This document shows, one piece after another, positions 27,777 to 36,560 of a stretch of DNA of 56,033 bases (position 1 is the stretch's first letter; the number at the start of each line of letters is the position of its first letter). Source of the stretch: an uncultured Clostridia bacterium (lineage in GTDB: Bacteria; Bacillota; Clostridia; Christensenellales; CAG-314); the NCBI GenBank assembly GCA_947601445.1, contig CANQGD010000006.1:1-56033 (forward strand), read 5' to 3'. The notes beneath the pieces were generated by a model. That model saw nothing but the letters and a program-made list of their open reading frames with translations. It ran no database searches and was not told where the DNA came from. The translations under genes and the position numbers were made by a program.

Positions 27777-28892
27777 TTATAATTTTTCGACGATTATTCC
27801 GTCGGAAATTTCCGTTTCGTAAATTTTTGCCTCGTATCCCGTTTGTTTTTGATATTCTTTGAGCACGTATTGACCGAAATCTTTTACGTACTGCGTTTTT
27901 ACCAATGAAACGGTACTGCCGCCGAAACCCGCGCCCGTCATTCTCGACCCGAAACATGCGGGATGATTTTGCGCAATGGCGGCAAGCGCGTCCAATTCTT
28001 TACCCGTAACTTGGTATAGTTCCGAAAGCGACCTGTGCGATTGATTGAGCAAACTGCCGAATAACGCCGCGTCCCCGTCGATCAAGGCTTTTGCCGCTTG
28101 CGAAACTCGCTCACATTCGGAAACGACATGCTTTGCGCGCAGGTAAACGGTGTCCGAAAGCAAATTTTTTGCCTGTTCGAGTTGCTCCGTCGAAATTTCC
28201 GCCAAACAACTCACGTCAAATCGGCGCTGCAAAACCCGCAACGCTTCATCCGTCTCCGCGCGCCGCTCGTTGTACTTGCTGTCCGCGAGACTGTGAGGTT
28301 TGCGGCTGTCAATGACGACTATGCGGCAATCTTCAAGACAAACCGGAATGTAGTCGCATTGCAAAGTTTTGCAGTCAAGCAACATTGCGTGATCCTTTTT
28401 TCCGCACGCCGAAGCATATTGGTCCATTATGCCGCAATTGACTCCGGCAAACAGATGCTCCGCCTTTTGCGCCGTTTGGGCTATTTCCGTTTTGCAAAGT
28501 GGTTCGCCCGCAACGGTTGCAAGCGCCGCTATGACGGATACCTCGATAGCCGCGGAAGAGGACAATCCGCCACCAAAAGGAACGGTACAATCCAATTTAA
28601 TGTCGCAACCCTTGACGACGTGTCCCGCTTCTCTCCAAAAATATGCACTGCCCGCTATGTATTTTGCATAATCGTGCGATTTGAAATCCGCCAAACGGTC
28701 TATCGGCATGCTGACTTTCTCGCTCAAAGTAGTCCACTCGACATTTATGCAGTTGTCGTTGTTGGGGCTGATGTACACCGTGTTTTTGAGAGACAGCGCA
28801 CACGGCAGCACCTTGCCGCCGCAATAATCTATATGTTCGCCTATCAGGTTTACTCTGCCCGCCGCCGAAACTTTGTATGCAAAATTTTTCAT
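27777..28892 (-). CDS. galK: Galactokinase
   Basis: 371 residues, GHMP kinase family. The galactokinase signature [15 protein letters not shown] is at 12-26, the ATP-binding loop [11 protein letters not shown] at 105-115, and a catalytic Asp lies in CGIMDQYAS. It phosphorylates galactose to galactose 1-phosphate with ATP. It is the first gene of the operon galK-galE-pyrophosphorylase, transcribed away from a PocR-AraC regulator across a 163-bp intergenic region. The ATG is preceded by GGAGCGAG. A sugar-specific role other than galactose (for example N-acetylgalactosamine) is possible but the signature fits GalK best. Confidence 0.95.
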   Translation of the reverse strand: MKNFAYKVSAAGRVNLIGEHIDYCGGKVLPCALSLKNTVYISPNNDNCINVEWTTLSEKVSMPIDRLADFKSHDYAKYIAGSAYFWREAGHVVKGCDIKLDCTVPFGGGLSSSAAIEVSVIAALATVAGEPLCKTEIAQTAQKAEHLFAGVNCGIMDQYASACGKKDHAMLLDCKTLQCDYIPVCLEDCRIVVIDSRKPHSLADSKYNERRAETDEALRVLQRRFDVSCLAEISTEQLEQAKNLLSDTVYLRAKHVVSECERVSQAAKALIDGDAALFGSLLNQSHRSLSELYQVTGKELDALAAIAQNHPACFGSRMTGAGFGGSTVSLVKTQYVKDFGQYVLKEYQKQTGYEAKIYETEISDGIIVEKL

Positions 28893-28931
28893 CGCGCTCG
28901 CTCCGAACCGAAATTTACTGTCGCTCTATTT

Positions 28932-28961
28932 ATTGTACCACAAGCCGGTTAACAACGTAAA
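28932..28961 (-). promoter_or_regulatory. Possible promoter of the galactose operon
   Basis: On the minus strand, TTTACG, an 18-base spacer and TACAAT, with TGTGG just before the -10 box. It would give a leader of about 33 nt. The poor -35 box is what one expects of an activator-dependent promoter controlled by the divergent AraC-type regulator. Confidence 0.4.
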
Positions 28962-29020
28962 TAGTGTTTCGGAACAAAAGTCGTATCAATCTGCATTTTC
29001 GATAAAATTTTCCGCCGATA

Positions 29021-29048
29021 TTGATTTTTTTGAAATTGTTGATATAAT
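29021..29048 (+). promoter_or_regulatory. Promoter of the PocR-AraC regulator, probably giving a leaderless mRNA
   Basis: TTGATT, a 16-base spacer and TATAAT. Only seven bases separate the -10 box from the ATG at 29056, so the predicted start of transcription falls on or next to the start codon. No Shine-Dalgarno sequence is present. A second TATAAT at 29049-29054 adds some doubt. Confidence 0.5.
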
Positions 29049-29055
29049 TATAATT

Positions 29056-29886
29056 ATGAAAGTTAAATTCGACGTGCCCAAATTGAAATATCTGCTGAAC
29101 GCTTTTTGCGATTTGACAAAGATGACGATAACTTTGTTCGACACCCAGCTGAACTGCATTACCGACGCGGGCGAATGGAAACAGTACTGCCTTGCAATCG
29201 GCAATGAACCGAATTTGCTGGCAAAATGCGAGGGCTGCAACAGAGACAACGCCGCAAAAGCGCTCAATCAACGCGATACGCATATTTATACCTGTCACGC
29301 GGGCATTTGCGAAGCGGTTGTGCCTATTTTTATCGAAGATAAACCTATCGCGTACCTGATGATAGGCAAATTCCGCGACGTCGAAAAGTACTACTCTTCC
29401 GATGAAATGGTAAAAAACGCGGCAAAGACTTACGGCTTAGATGAAGTTAAACTGCTGAAAGCCTATTGCCAATTGCCGCTTTTTACAAAATCGTCGATAG
29501 ACAACGCCATTATCATTTTGAAATCGCTCATCTACTATATTTGCGACGAAAAAGCAATACGTATCGAAAGAGATATTTCCGCAATCGAGTTGGATAAATA
29601 CATCGAAGACCACATTACGGAAAAAATAACGCTGGATTCCCTCGGCAGGGCGTTCAACAAAAATCGCAATCAGATAAACAAGATGTTCAAAGAAAACTTC
29701 GGTTCGAGTCCTCTCGAACATATCATTAACCGCCGTATAGAACTCGCCAAAAAGCTATTGCTGACCACACAACTTTCGGTAAGAGAAATTTCTTCCCGCG
29801 TAGGTATGGATACATACGACCACTTTTACCGCATTTTCAAAAAGAAAACGGGCGTTTCTTTGGCACAGTTCCGAAACAACAACTGA
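29056..29886 (+). CDS. PocR-domain AraC-family transcription regulator
   Basis: 276 residues. Residues 5 to about 165 form a PocR-type sensory domain with clustered cysteines (CEGC at 58-61, YTCHAGIC at 78-85). Residues about 180-276 form a double helix-turn-helix AraC DNA-binding domain (ISSRVGMDTYDHFYRIFKKK near the end). PocR domains are known to bind small metabolites, including hydrocarbon derivatives. Its divergent position next to galK-galE-pyrophosphorylase suggests it controls the galactose operon; the ligand is unknown. The start is placed at the family-like MKVKFDVPKL; no ribosome binding site precedes it, whereas upstream starts would include unrelated sequence. Confidence 0.85.
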   Translation: MKVKFDVPKLKYLLNAFCDLTKMTITLFDTQLNCITDAGEWKQYCLAIGNEPNLLAKCEGCNRDNAAKALNQRDTHIYTCHAGICEAVVPIFIEDKPIAYLMIGKFRDVEKYYSSDEMVKNAAKTYGLDEVKLLKAYCQLPLFTKSSIDNAIIILKSLIYYICDEKAIRIERDISAIELDKYIEDHITEKITLDSLGRAFNKNRNQINKMFKENFGSSPLEHIINRRIELAKKLLLTTQLSVREISSRVGMDTYDHFYRIFKKKTGVSLAQFRNNN

Positions 29887-29923
29887 ATGTTATATTATTT
29901 TATCGAAAATACTGTTATCAAAT

Positions 29924-29990
29924 AGGCTTGTCAAGTTGACGAGCCTTAAATTTTGAAAGCATTATCGAGCGTCGGAATAATGCTATTTTG
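29924..29990 (+). terminator. Two hairpins after the AraC regulator, the second terminator-like
   Basis: The first hairpin (29924-29946) has 11-bp arms, AGGCTTGTCAA against TTGACGAGCCT, with one T-G pair. The second (29959-29983) pairs GCATTAT with ATAATGC and is followed by TATTTT. Together they probably end the regulator transcript before the next promoter at 30011. Confidence 0.55.
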
Positions 29991-30010
29991 TCGATTTGTT
30001 GTTTTTTGCC

Positions 30011-30039
30011 TTGATTTTGTTGCAAATATATAGTATAAT
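30011..30039 (+). promoter_or_regulatory. Promoter of the SDR-EFR1 operon
   Basis: TTGATT, a 17-base spacer and TATAAT. The leader is about 48 nt and ends in AAGGAG before the ATG at 30094. Confidence 0.7.
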
Positions 30040-30093
30040 GTGTGGGTTACAATGGGTATTGTGCCCGTTTGACTACTTACCAAGGAGTAAAAA

Positions 30094-31629
30094 ATGAAAG
30101 TAGCATTGACAGGCGTCACGGGAAATATGGGCGTGCAGGTGTTGCGCGAATTGATCAAAATTCCCGATTTGGAATTTAAGCTGCTTGTTTTTCCAAAAGA
30201 AAAACGTCTTGCCGAACTGAAAAAAATCTGCAAGGGACAAATGAATCGCGTTCAATTTGTATACGGCGGCGTCAACCGTCGCGAAGTGTGCGACGAACTT
30301 GTTTCCGGAACGGATTACGTTGTAAATATGGCGTCGGTCATTCCGCCGCACAGCGATCAATTTCCCGTTTACGCAATTGCATGCAACGAACGCGGCGCAA
30401 ATTGTCTGTGCGAAGCCATAGAAGCGCTGCACGACCAACCCAAACTGATACATATATCCACGGTTGCGCTCTACGGAAACCGCAACAGTAAACACATGTG
30501 GGCGCGCGTGGGCGATCCTTTGGTGATCTCTCCGTTTGACATTTATTCTCTTACCAAAATGCGCGGAGAATTTCGCGTGCTGGAAAGCAACATAAAAAAC
30601 AAAGCGGTGCTGCGCCAGACGGCAATGCTGCACAACCATATGTTAAGCGACAACATGAGCGACGGATTGATGTTTCACACTTGTTTCAATGCGCCTCTCG
30701 AATGGGTGACCGCGGAGGATTCGGGCTTGTTGATCGCCAACATAATTAAGTCGGATATGGAAAACGGCGCCGAACTCAACAAGAAATTTTGGGGCAAAGT
30801 GTTCAACATCGGCGGCGGACAAGTCAACTGCGTAACGGGTTACGATGTGCTGAACGACGGATTCGAAATTATCGGAGGCACGGTAAAAAACTTTTTCGAT
30901 CCCGATTTCAACGCCATTCGCAACTTTCACGGAGTGTGGTTTTACGACAGTAACGAACTCGAAGAATTGTTCCACTATCAACGCCAAAGCACAAAGGACT
31001 TTTGGGAACAGTTCAAAAGGGAACACGGAATACTTAAAGCGGGCAAAATAGCGCCCAAAAAACTTGTAAAAAAGTTGGCGATCGAGCGTTTGTGCAAAAA
31101 TCCGAACAGTCCGCACTATTGGAAAACGCACAAAGATACCGCACGTATGCTCGCTTACTTCGGCGGAGACGCCAAATTCGACGCAATAGGAAAGGATTGG
31201 AACAAATTTCCGTTGCTGTTTGAAGGCAAGGACGAGGCGGGCAATCCGATAGATTATCAACAATTGCTCAATCGCGACGACGCCCCGTTGGTGGACATCG
31301 GCTACAAACCCGACGGCGAAATAGGTTACAGAGAGTTGAGGCGAATCGCCGCTTTGCACGGCGGCAAACTGCTCAGTTCGAAGGGCGGACTGTACGACCG
31401 TCTCGAATGGGAAAACAGCGACGGCGAGCGTTTCAGGATGAGAGGTTATACCGTGGCTGTGGGACATTGGTGGAATCCGAGTTATACCGCTTACTGTTGG
31501 GACTTCGACCGCCTTGCAAAAAAAGATAAAATATATGCGCAGGTGTGGTACGACAGTCACGATCAAAACGAGGACAACTTTTACTACTATAACGATAAAT
31601 TCGAGGCAAAGTACGGTAAGATAAAATGA
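30094..31629 (+). CDS. Extended SDR (NAD-dependent epimerase/dehydratase-like) with an unknown C-terminal region
   Basis: 511 residues. The N-terminal 300 residues are an extended short-chain dehydrogenase: GVTGNMG NAD-binding motif at 7-13, STVALYG strand (122-128) and Tyr151/Lys155 as YxxxK. The remaining 200 residues, rich in Trp, Tyr and His (for example GHWWNPSYTAYCWDFDRL), are not part of the usual SDR fold; I do not recognise them. Typical SDR epimerases have 300-350 residues. Substrate is unknown. A good AAGGAG site precedes the ATG. The stop overlaps the start of the flavodoxin-ferredoxin gene by 4 bases (ATGA), so the two are co-translated and probably act in one redox pathway. Confidence 0.8.
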   Translation: MKVALTGVTGNMGVQVLRELIKIPDLEFKLLVFPKEKRLAELKKICKGQMNRVQFVYGGVNRREVCDELVSGTDYVVNMASVIPPHSDQFPVYAIACNERGANCLCEAIEALHDQPKLIHISTVALYGNRNSKHMWARVGDPLVISPFDIYSLTKMRGEFRVLESNIKNKAVLRQTAMLHNHMLSDNMSDGLMFHTCFNAPLEWVTAEDSGLLIANIIKSDMENGAELNKKFWGKVFNIGGGQVNCVTGYDVLNDGFEIIGGTVKNFFDPDFNAIRNFHGVWFYDSNELEELFHYQRQSTKDFWEQFKREHGILKAGKIAPKKLVKKLAIERLCKNPNSPHYWKTHKDTARMLAYFGGDAKFDAIGKDWNKFPLLFEGKDEAGNPIDYQQLLNRDDAPLVDIGYKPDGEIGYRELRRIAALHGGKLLSSKGGLYDRLEWENSDGERFRMRGYTVAVGHWWNPSYTAYCWDFDRLAKKDKIYAQVWYDSHDQNEDNFYYYNDKFEAKYGKIK

Positions 31630-32558
31630 AAATAGTAATCTGCTACTTTTCCGGCACGGGAAACACCCGAAAAATTGCCGATTGTTTTGCCGAATATATG
31701 CGCGAGCACGATAATGACGTCCGAGTATTTTCGATAGACGGACTGACTTTGAATAAAAAATTGCCCGACGAAACGGTCGAAGAAATAAAAACTTGCGATT
31801 TGCTCGGTTTCGGTTATCCCGTTTACGCTTTCAATGCGCCTCCGATTGCATTGACGTTTGCAAAAAAACTGCCCCGTCTTGCGCAACCCAAACGCGCGTT
31901 TATATTCAACAGTTCCGGCGAACCGTTGAGACTGAACAACATATCTTCGTTGAAACTGTGCGGAATCTTGCGTCGGCGTCGTATCGAAGTCACCAACGAG
32001 TACCATTACTGCATGCCTTACAACATAATGTTCCGCCACTCCGACGAAATGGCGCACAAAATGTTTGAAACGGCAAAACGTCTTGTGCCATTGGACGCAC
32101 GGGAAATTCTCGAAGGACAAAAACACCGCTTGAAACGAATAAAATGCGGCAATACGATTGCTTGGGTAATGCGTTGCGAACAATGGGGCGGACAGCTCAA
32201 CGGCAGAATGTATCGCGTATCCAAGGAATGCGTTCACTGCGGTAAATGTGTAACCAACTGTCCCACTCACAACATACGCATTACCGAAAAGGGCAAGTTC
32301 AAGTTCGGCGGCAAATGTCTGATGTGTATGAGATGCGCGCATCTTTGCCCTCAAAACGCCATACGTATCGGTATGTTCAACGGTTGGAAAGTCAACGGTC
32401 CGTACACCTTTGTGGCCCCCAAAACTGACGAGAAAAAACAGCATTACAACAGAATGTTGACAAAAGCGTACGCACAGTATTTTGAAAATGCGGAAAAGCG
32501 CATTGCGGACGCCGATCGGGAAACAACAAACCGAAACGACGATGAACAAATAATTTAA
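31626..32558 (+). CDS. EFR1-type flavodoxin/ferredoxin fusion protein
   Basis: 310 residues. An N-terminal flavodoxin-like domain (FSGTGNTRKIAD at 8-19, the FMN phosphate loop) covers about 1-150. Two 4Fe-4S clusters follow, with cysteines 202/205/208/212 and 231/234/237/241 in CxxCxxCxxxCP order. Such proteins (EFR1 family) are frequent in anaerobic Firmicutes and move electrons between FMN and iron-sulfur clusters; the specific partner is unknown. It overlaps the upstream SDR gene by 4 bases, suggesting it may supply or take electrons for that enzyme. It ends convergent with dnaA, with a shared hairpin terminator between them. Confidence 0.88.
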   Translation: MKIVICYFSGTGNTRKIADCFAEYMREHDNDVRVFSIDGLTLNKKLPDETVEEIKTCDLLGFGYPVYAFNAPPIALTFAKKLPRLAQPKRAFIFNSSGEPLRLNNISSLKLCGILRRRRIEVTNEYHYCMPYNIMFRHSDEMAHKMFETAKRLVPLDAREILEGQKHRLKRIKCGNTIAWVMRCEQWGGQLNGRMYRVSKECVHCGKCVTNCPTHNIRITEKGKFKFGGKCLMCMRCAHLCPQNAIRIGMFNGWKVNGPYTFVAPKTDEKKQHYNRMLTKAYAQYFENAEKRIADADRETTNRNDDEQII

Positions 32559-32707
32559 CGATGATTTGCGACCATGCGGACATCTTTTTGCTTACAGTAG
32601 TGTAGGCATATTATTAAAACGCCGTATTAAATGGATTGAAATCGTGCGCTCAATGCCGTTGAATCGTTCGTTTGAGACACCGATTTCCAAACAAATGCCG
32701 AATAATC

Positions 32708-32741
32708 AAAAAATCCGAGAGTTTTCATACCCTCGGATTTT
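32708..32741. terminator. Bidirectional terminator between the EFR1 gene and dnaA
   Basis: A 10-bp stem, AAAATCCGAG against CTCGGATTTT, with a 12-base loop. The A-run on one side and T-run on the other let it serve both convergent genes. Confidence 0.75.
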
Positions 32742-32826
32742 CCATAATATGCCTATAAGCCCTATTACGATATACTTTTTGTTATTCGATATTGACTGCA
32801 ACCGAAATCCTCGGTTGTTTTTGTTT

Positions 32827-34188
32827 TCAGCGATTGTAAATTTTGTCGCGTATATCTTTTACCTGCGACGCGGTAATGTCGCTTACTTTTATTTCTTCGC
32901 TGATCTTATCGCGAGCATGCATTACGGTCGTGTGATCCCTTCCGCCGAAATATTCGCCGATGCTGGCAAGGGGAACGCTCTGCCCCAAAATGTCGCAAAT
33001 CAGATAAATGCAAATCTGACGGGGAACGACGATTTCCTTGTTTTTCTTTTTTCCGATAAGGTCTTCCCGCCGAACGCGGAAGTACTCGCACGCAGCATTG
33101 ACGATCTGATCTATCGTGATAATGTCGCTGCTTGCGTCTGCATAGTCGCGTAGCGCCTCCTGCACTATATTCATATCGTTTGGATCGCCGCCGACAAGGG
33201 TGCTGTAACTAATTATACGATTGAGCATACCCTCCATTTCACGTATATTGTTGGTGATTTTTTCGGCGATAAGCGTCAAAATACGAATGTTGAGCGCATA
33301 ACCTTTGTTGCTGCATTTTTTTTGCAAAATTGCAATACGCGTTTCTAAATTGGGCGGTTGAATATCCGCAATTACGCCTGTGGCAAAACGTGTTTTAAGC
33401 CGTTCTTCTATCTTGATCTCCTTGGGAGGACGGTCGCTGGACAGAATGATCTGCTTGTCGGCAAGATACAATTCGTTGAAGGTGTGGAACATTTCCTCCT
33501 GCGTGCCTTCCTTGTTGGCAAGAAACTGCACGTCGTCCATCATCAGTACATCCAATTTGCGATATTTTGCACGGAAATTTTTTGCCGCGTTGGGATTGTT
33601 GTCGTGTATCGACTCGATAAATTCGTTTACAAATTGGTCGCAGGTTACGTACATTATCTTTTTTTCGGGAAAGTTGCGCTGTAAACTGTTGCCGATAGCG
33701 TGCATCAAGTGAGTTTTTCCCAATCCTACGCCGCCCCAAATAAAAACAGGATTGTATTTTGTGCCGGGATTGTCGGCAACCGCACGAGCAACCGCATTTG
33801 CATATTCGTTGGATTTTCCCACTACAAAGTTGTCAAACGTATATTGCGAAACAAAACTTACTTTGTCGTCGGTGTCATTGACATAGTTGGAGGAAACGGG
33901 AATATCCACCTCTTTTGCGACGTTACCGACATTTTCCAATTCTTCTTCGGTGATAATCTCCACATCCACTATGGATGGAAATACCAGATTGGTGCATTTT
34001 TTTACAACTTCTTTGTAGTTGTTGTCCACAATGTTTTTTATGGCGCGCGTTTCGGCAAGCAAAATCAGACGGTCGCGATAAATACCCACGGGAGAAAGAG
34101 AATTGATATATAAATCGTACGCGAGCGTAGTGGTTTTAGCCTCTGCTTCCAACAATATGTTTTTCCAAATTTGATCGATTTTCAGCAT
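32827..34188 (-). CDS. dnaA: Chromosomal replication initiator protein DnaA
   Basis: 453 residues. Domain I is at 1-80, a variable linker at 80-115, and an AAA+ domain with Walker A GGVGLGKT (152-159) and Walker B LMMDDVQF (Asp218/219). Domain IV ends in the DnaA signature GGRDHTTVMHARDKI (415-429), which reads DnaA boxes. The start was set at MLKIDQIW because this matches the DnaA N-terminus and because the promoter -10 box lies only seven bases upstream. The gene is unusual in lying on the minus strand about 8.5 kb from dnaN, beside a nitroreductase and convergent with the EFR1 gene, not next to dnaN or rpmH. The DnaA-box cluster is at dnaN. Confidence 0.98.
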   Translation of the reverse strand: MLKIDQIWKNILLEAEAKTTTLAYDLYINSLSPVGIYRDRLILLAETRAIKNIVDNNYKEVVKKCTNLVFPSIVDVEIITEEELENVGNVAKEVDIPVSSNYVNDTDDKVSFVSQYTFDNFVVGKSNEYANAVARAVADNPGTKYNPVFIWGGVGLGKTHLMHAIGNSLQRNFPEKKIMYVTCDQFVNEFIESIHDNNPNAAKNFRAKYRKLDVLMMDDVQFLANKEGTQEEMFHTFNELYLADKQIILSSDRPPKEIKIEERLKTRFATGVIADIQPPNLETRIAILQKKCSNKGYALNIRILTLIAEKITNNIREMEGMLNRIISYSTLVGGDPNDMNIVQEALRDYADASSDIITIDQIVNAACEYFRVRREDLIGKKKNKEIVVPRQICIYLICDILGQSVPLASIGEYFGGRDHTTVMHARDKISEEIKVSDITASQVKDIRDKIYNR

Positions 34189-34195
34189 AATAATA

Positions 34196-34224
34196 ATTAT
34201 ACAATAACTATCCGAAATTTGCAA
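34196..34224 (-). promoter_or_regulatory. dnaA promoter placed for a leaderless transcript
   Basis: On the minus strand, TTGCAA (34224-34219), a 17-base spacer and TATAAT (34201-34196). Seven bases then lead to the dnaA ATG, so transcription should begin at or next to the start codon. No Shine-Dalgarno sequence exists between. Confidence 0.6.
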
Positions 34225-34225
34225 C

Positions 34226-34260
34226 AAATAAAAACAAGCAACCGAAATCGGTCGCTTGTT
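34226..34260 (-). terminator. Terminator of the nitroreductase gene, abutting the dnaA promoter
   Basis: On the minus strand, AACAAGC plus ACCGA arms fold back with a single internal mismatch and are followed by TTTATTTG. The T-run ends just one base before the dnaA -35 box, isolating dnaA from upstream transcription. Confidence 0.7.
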
Positions 34261-34348
34261 GTTTTTGCTTAATGTAAAATATCGCTATTTGATGGACGAC
34301 ATCTGTTTTTACCGTCGAAACGCTGCCTGTAAAAAACTGTCCGCCAAG

Positions 34349-35089
34349 TTATTTTGCGTCGAGAACATACTCCGCAATCAAAACGCGTTTGCCTTCATCA
34401 GACTCGCTGCCCAATGTGCGCGTATAAGTGTAGCCCTCGTTTTCCAACGCAATATCGAGAAAGCACAAAAATATACCCATATCGACCTTGTTCCAATGTT
34501 TGAACAATTGATTGGACAGAATGGGGACTTTTCCCTTTTGACGATATACGTTCAACTTGTTGTCCGCCTGCTCTACGCGCCAAGGCTGACTGTTAACGGC
34601 GCTCGGTGCCAGACGAACTATTTCACCGAGACGGGCGTCGGTCATTCCTTTCCAAAAATCATTTGCCTGAACGCGATTGAAATCGTAGTCGCCGTTGCGG
34701 AAAAGGCTTGGATCGCATTTGCCGAAAGAGAGCATAATGGCATACTCCAAATCGCATTGACGTTCATCTTCCACTTTGCCCATACCGTACCAGCATACGC
34801 CTATATTGAGGGACGTCAGATACAAATCCCACTGTTCCAACATATAACCCACATTGGTAAGCCAAAGATTTTTTTCTTCACTGTACACCAACAAACAATA
34901 CTCGGCATTGAATTTGCAATTTGTTTCGCTGCACGGAACGATTTGAAATTCCACTTTAATGTCCGCTATCAATGGTTTAAGCTCGTGCAGATATTCTTCT
35001 ACCTTTGCCAATTCCTCATCGGTGAGTTTCTGCTCGCTGTAACGGCGCACAGACCTGCGCTTGTATACGTTTTGCAAAAGTTCCTTCAT
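34349..35089 (-). CDS. Nitroreductase-family protein
   Basis: 246 residues. The N-terminal RRSVRRYSEQKL (10-21) is the typical FMN-phosphate contact of nitroreductases, and APSAVNSQPWRV near residue 165 is the second family signature. Members are FMN-dependent NAD(P)H oxidoreductases of broad substrate range; the real substrate is unknown. It belongs to the group with an internal duplication-like, longer central region, common in Clostridia. The start at 35089 is preceded by AAAAGGAGCAATC; an upstream in-frame start at 35113 lacks such a site. It lies downstream of the PnuC-type gene and is followed by a hairpin terminator. Confidence 0.85.
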   Translation of the reverse strand: MKELLQNVYKRRSVRRYSEQKLTDEELAKVEEYLHELKPLIADIKVEFQIVPCSETNCKFNAEYCLLVYSEEKNLWLTNVGYMLEQWDLYLTSLNIGVCWYGMGKVEDERQCDLEYAIMLSFGKCDPSLFRNGDYDFNRVQANDFWKGMTDARLGEIVRLAPSAVNSQPWRVEQADNKLNVYRQKGKVPILSNQLFKHWNKVDMGIFLCFLDIALENEGYTYTRTLGSESDEGKRVLIAEYVLDAK

Positions 35090-35177
35090 GATTGCTCCTT
35101 TTCCATACGACATAACGTATGCTTTTCAGAATATTACCTCTGCGACAAAAAGATAACCGCAATTTACCGCCGTACCG

Positions 35178-36527
35178 TCAAGCGACCCGCATTTGACTCG
35201 AATCAGCGGGCGGCAGATCCGACTTGTCTCCGTTTTTATGCGAACGAATATATTGCGTCCATTTGATATACCCGTAAGTAGTATTGGTGAGATAGCCGAC
35301 TTTCAGTACAAGCAGTATCCACTGACCTGCCATAATGTCGATAATCGTTTCCAAAATCGCCACAATATACCAGGCGATCCACTGTTCGCGATACCTGAAC
35401 AATATCAACAGTCCGTTGGCAATTCCTACCGCGCTTGCCGCGGCGTCAAGATAGCACACAATGCGCTCGAAGGTGATATTTGTTGCAAAAATACCTCCCT
35501 CAACTTCGATAAGCGTCAAAAGATAGCCTACGCCCACCGTCCACACCGCAATTGCGGCAATGAGGGCTATATCCTGCCACCAGGTAAGTTTTTTTACTAC
35601 GGTAAGTTCTTCCTTTTGTTTGTCGGGATGACGGTGCCACATTACAAAACTGATAATGTCGCAGGGTATCCAGAAAAACAGCGTAACCGCCATTGTCGCA
35701 AAACGGTAGATACATACAATACAGGTAATGATTTCGACGATTTCCACACCCAGCGACACAATAAAGTTCCATTTGCTTTGCTTGCTGATGAGCAATTCGC
35801 ACGCGATGTTAAGTATAACGTCCAGCACATACAAAAACGTGATAAAGCCTGCCGATGCCAAAAAGCTGTTGACCACGACGTTCGGTTGTTCTTTGTCCAA
35901 AACAAGTTGCGCGTTTTCAACAAGCTTTTCACCGCTTGCGTTGACCAACGACACTACAAGGGGCGCGGGTTCGTCGGAATCGCCGTTGTAGTAACATTCG
36001 AGAGCGACGGTCGTATTTGCGTTTATGTCGAAACCAAACGGTTTGACTTCGTCGTTTTTTCTGTCGTACTCTCCGAGTTTCAGCGTCATACTGTTTTTAT
36101 CGTCTTCACTGTCTCCCGGCTCCACCATCCACTCTCCGAAACCGTTGATGTCTTTCATACTGTAAGAATGTTCGACTCCGTCGGCGTCCGTTATTTTTAC
36201 GCTGCAAATAACGTAACTGTCCGTCGTCCCCTCGAAACTCACGGTATCGAAATTGCCCTCCGCACCTTGCACGTACTGAGACTTGTCCAAAGTGACGGTG
36301 TAGGTAGGCTCATCCGTTTCCGGAAACACAAACGCAAATACGATAGCCACTACCAATATACTGAAAAACCAAATTTTTTCGTATAAAGTAAAATAGCGCC
36401 AAAGCTCTTTACAACGAACGGCAAAGCCTTTTTTGCGTTTGGATTGACCTGCCGTATCGCTTGCGGCGATGTACTCTGTTTCAGCGGAAGATTGTTCGGA
36501 AACTTTATCTTGCGATTCTTGATCCAT
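35178..36527 (-). CDS. PnuC-type nicotinamide-nucleoside transporter with an N-terminal extracytoplasmic domain
   Basis: 449 residues. Residues 218-433 match PnuC in helix order and phrases: FFWIPCDIISFVMWHRHPDK, then YLDAAASAVGIANG, RYREQWIAWYIV, and finally YLTNTTYGYIKW. PnuC proteins facilitate uptake of nicotinamide riboside or related vitamins. Before this lie a charged cytoplasmic tail (1-48), one helix (about 50-69) and an Asp/Glu-rich beta-like domain (about 72-215) that should face outside. PnuC transporters normally have about 230-260 residues and no such domain. A consensus promoter (36561-36589) precedes it, with a short leader. Transport of another small molecule, such as thiamine or riboflavin by Pnu relatives, is an alternative. 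Confidence 0.82.
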   Translation of the reverse strand: MDQESQDKVSEQSSAETEYIAASDTAGQSKRKKGFAVRCKELWRYFTLYEKIWFFSILVVAIVFAFVFPETDEPTYTVTLDKSQYVQGAEGNFDTVSFEGTTDSYVICSVKITDADGVEHSYSMKDINGFGEWMVEPGDSEDDKNSMTLKLGEYDRKNDEVKPFGFDINANTTVALECYYNGDSDEPAPLVVSLVNASGEKLVENAQLVLDKEQPNVVVNSFLASAGFITFLYVLDVILNIACELLISKQSKWNFIVSLGVEIVEIITCIVCIYRFATMAVTLFFWIPCDIISFVMWHRHPDKQKEELTVVKKLTWWQDIALIAAIAVWTVGVGYLLTLIEVEGGIFATNITFERIVCYLDAAASAVGIANGLLILFRYREQWIAWYIVAILETIIDIMAGQWILLVLKVGYLTNTTYGYIKWTQYIRSHKNGDKSDLPPADSSQMRVA

Positions 36528-36560
36528 CGGTGGTACCTCGAAAAATAACTATTTAAGTTC

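Noticed and set aside
25535..32558. A galT gene within or near the galactose operon
   Set aside because: None of the neighbouring products carries the GalT HxHxQ pattern; the third gene is a UDPGP-family enzyme.
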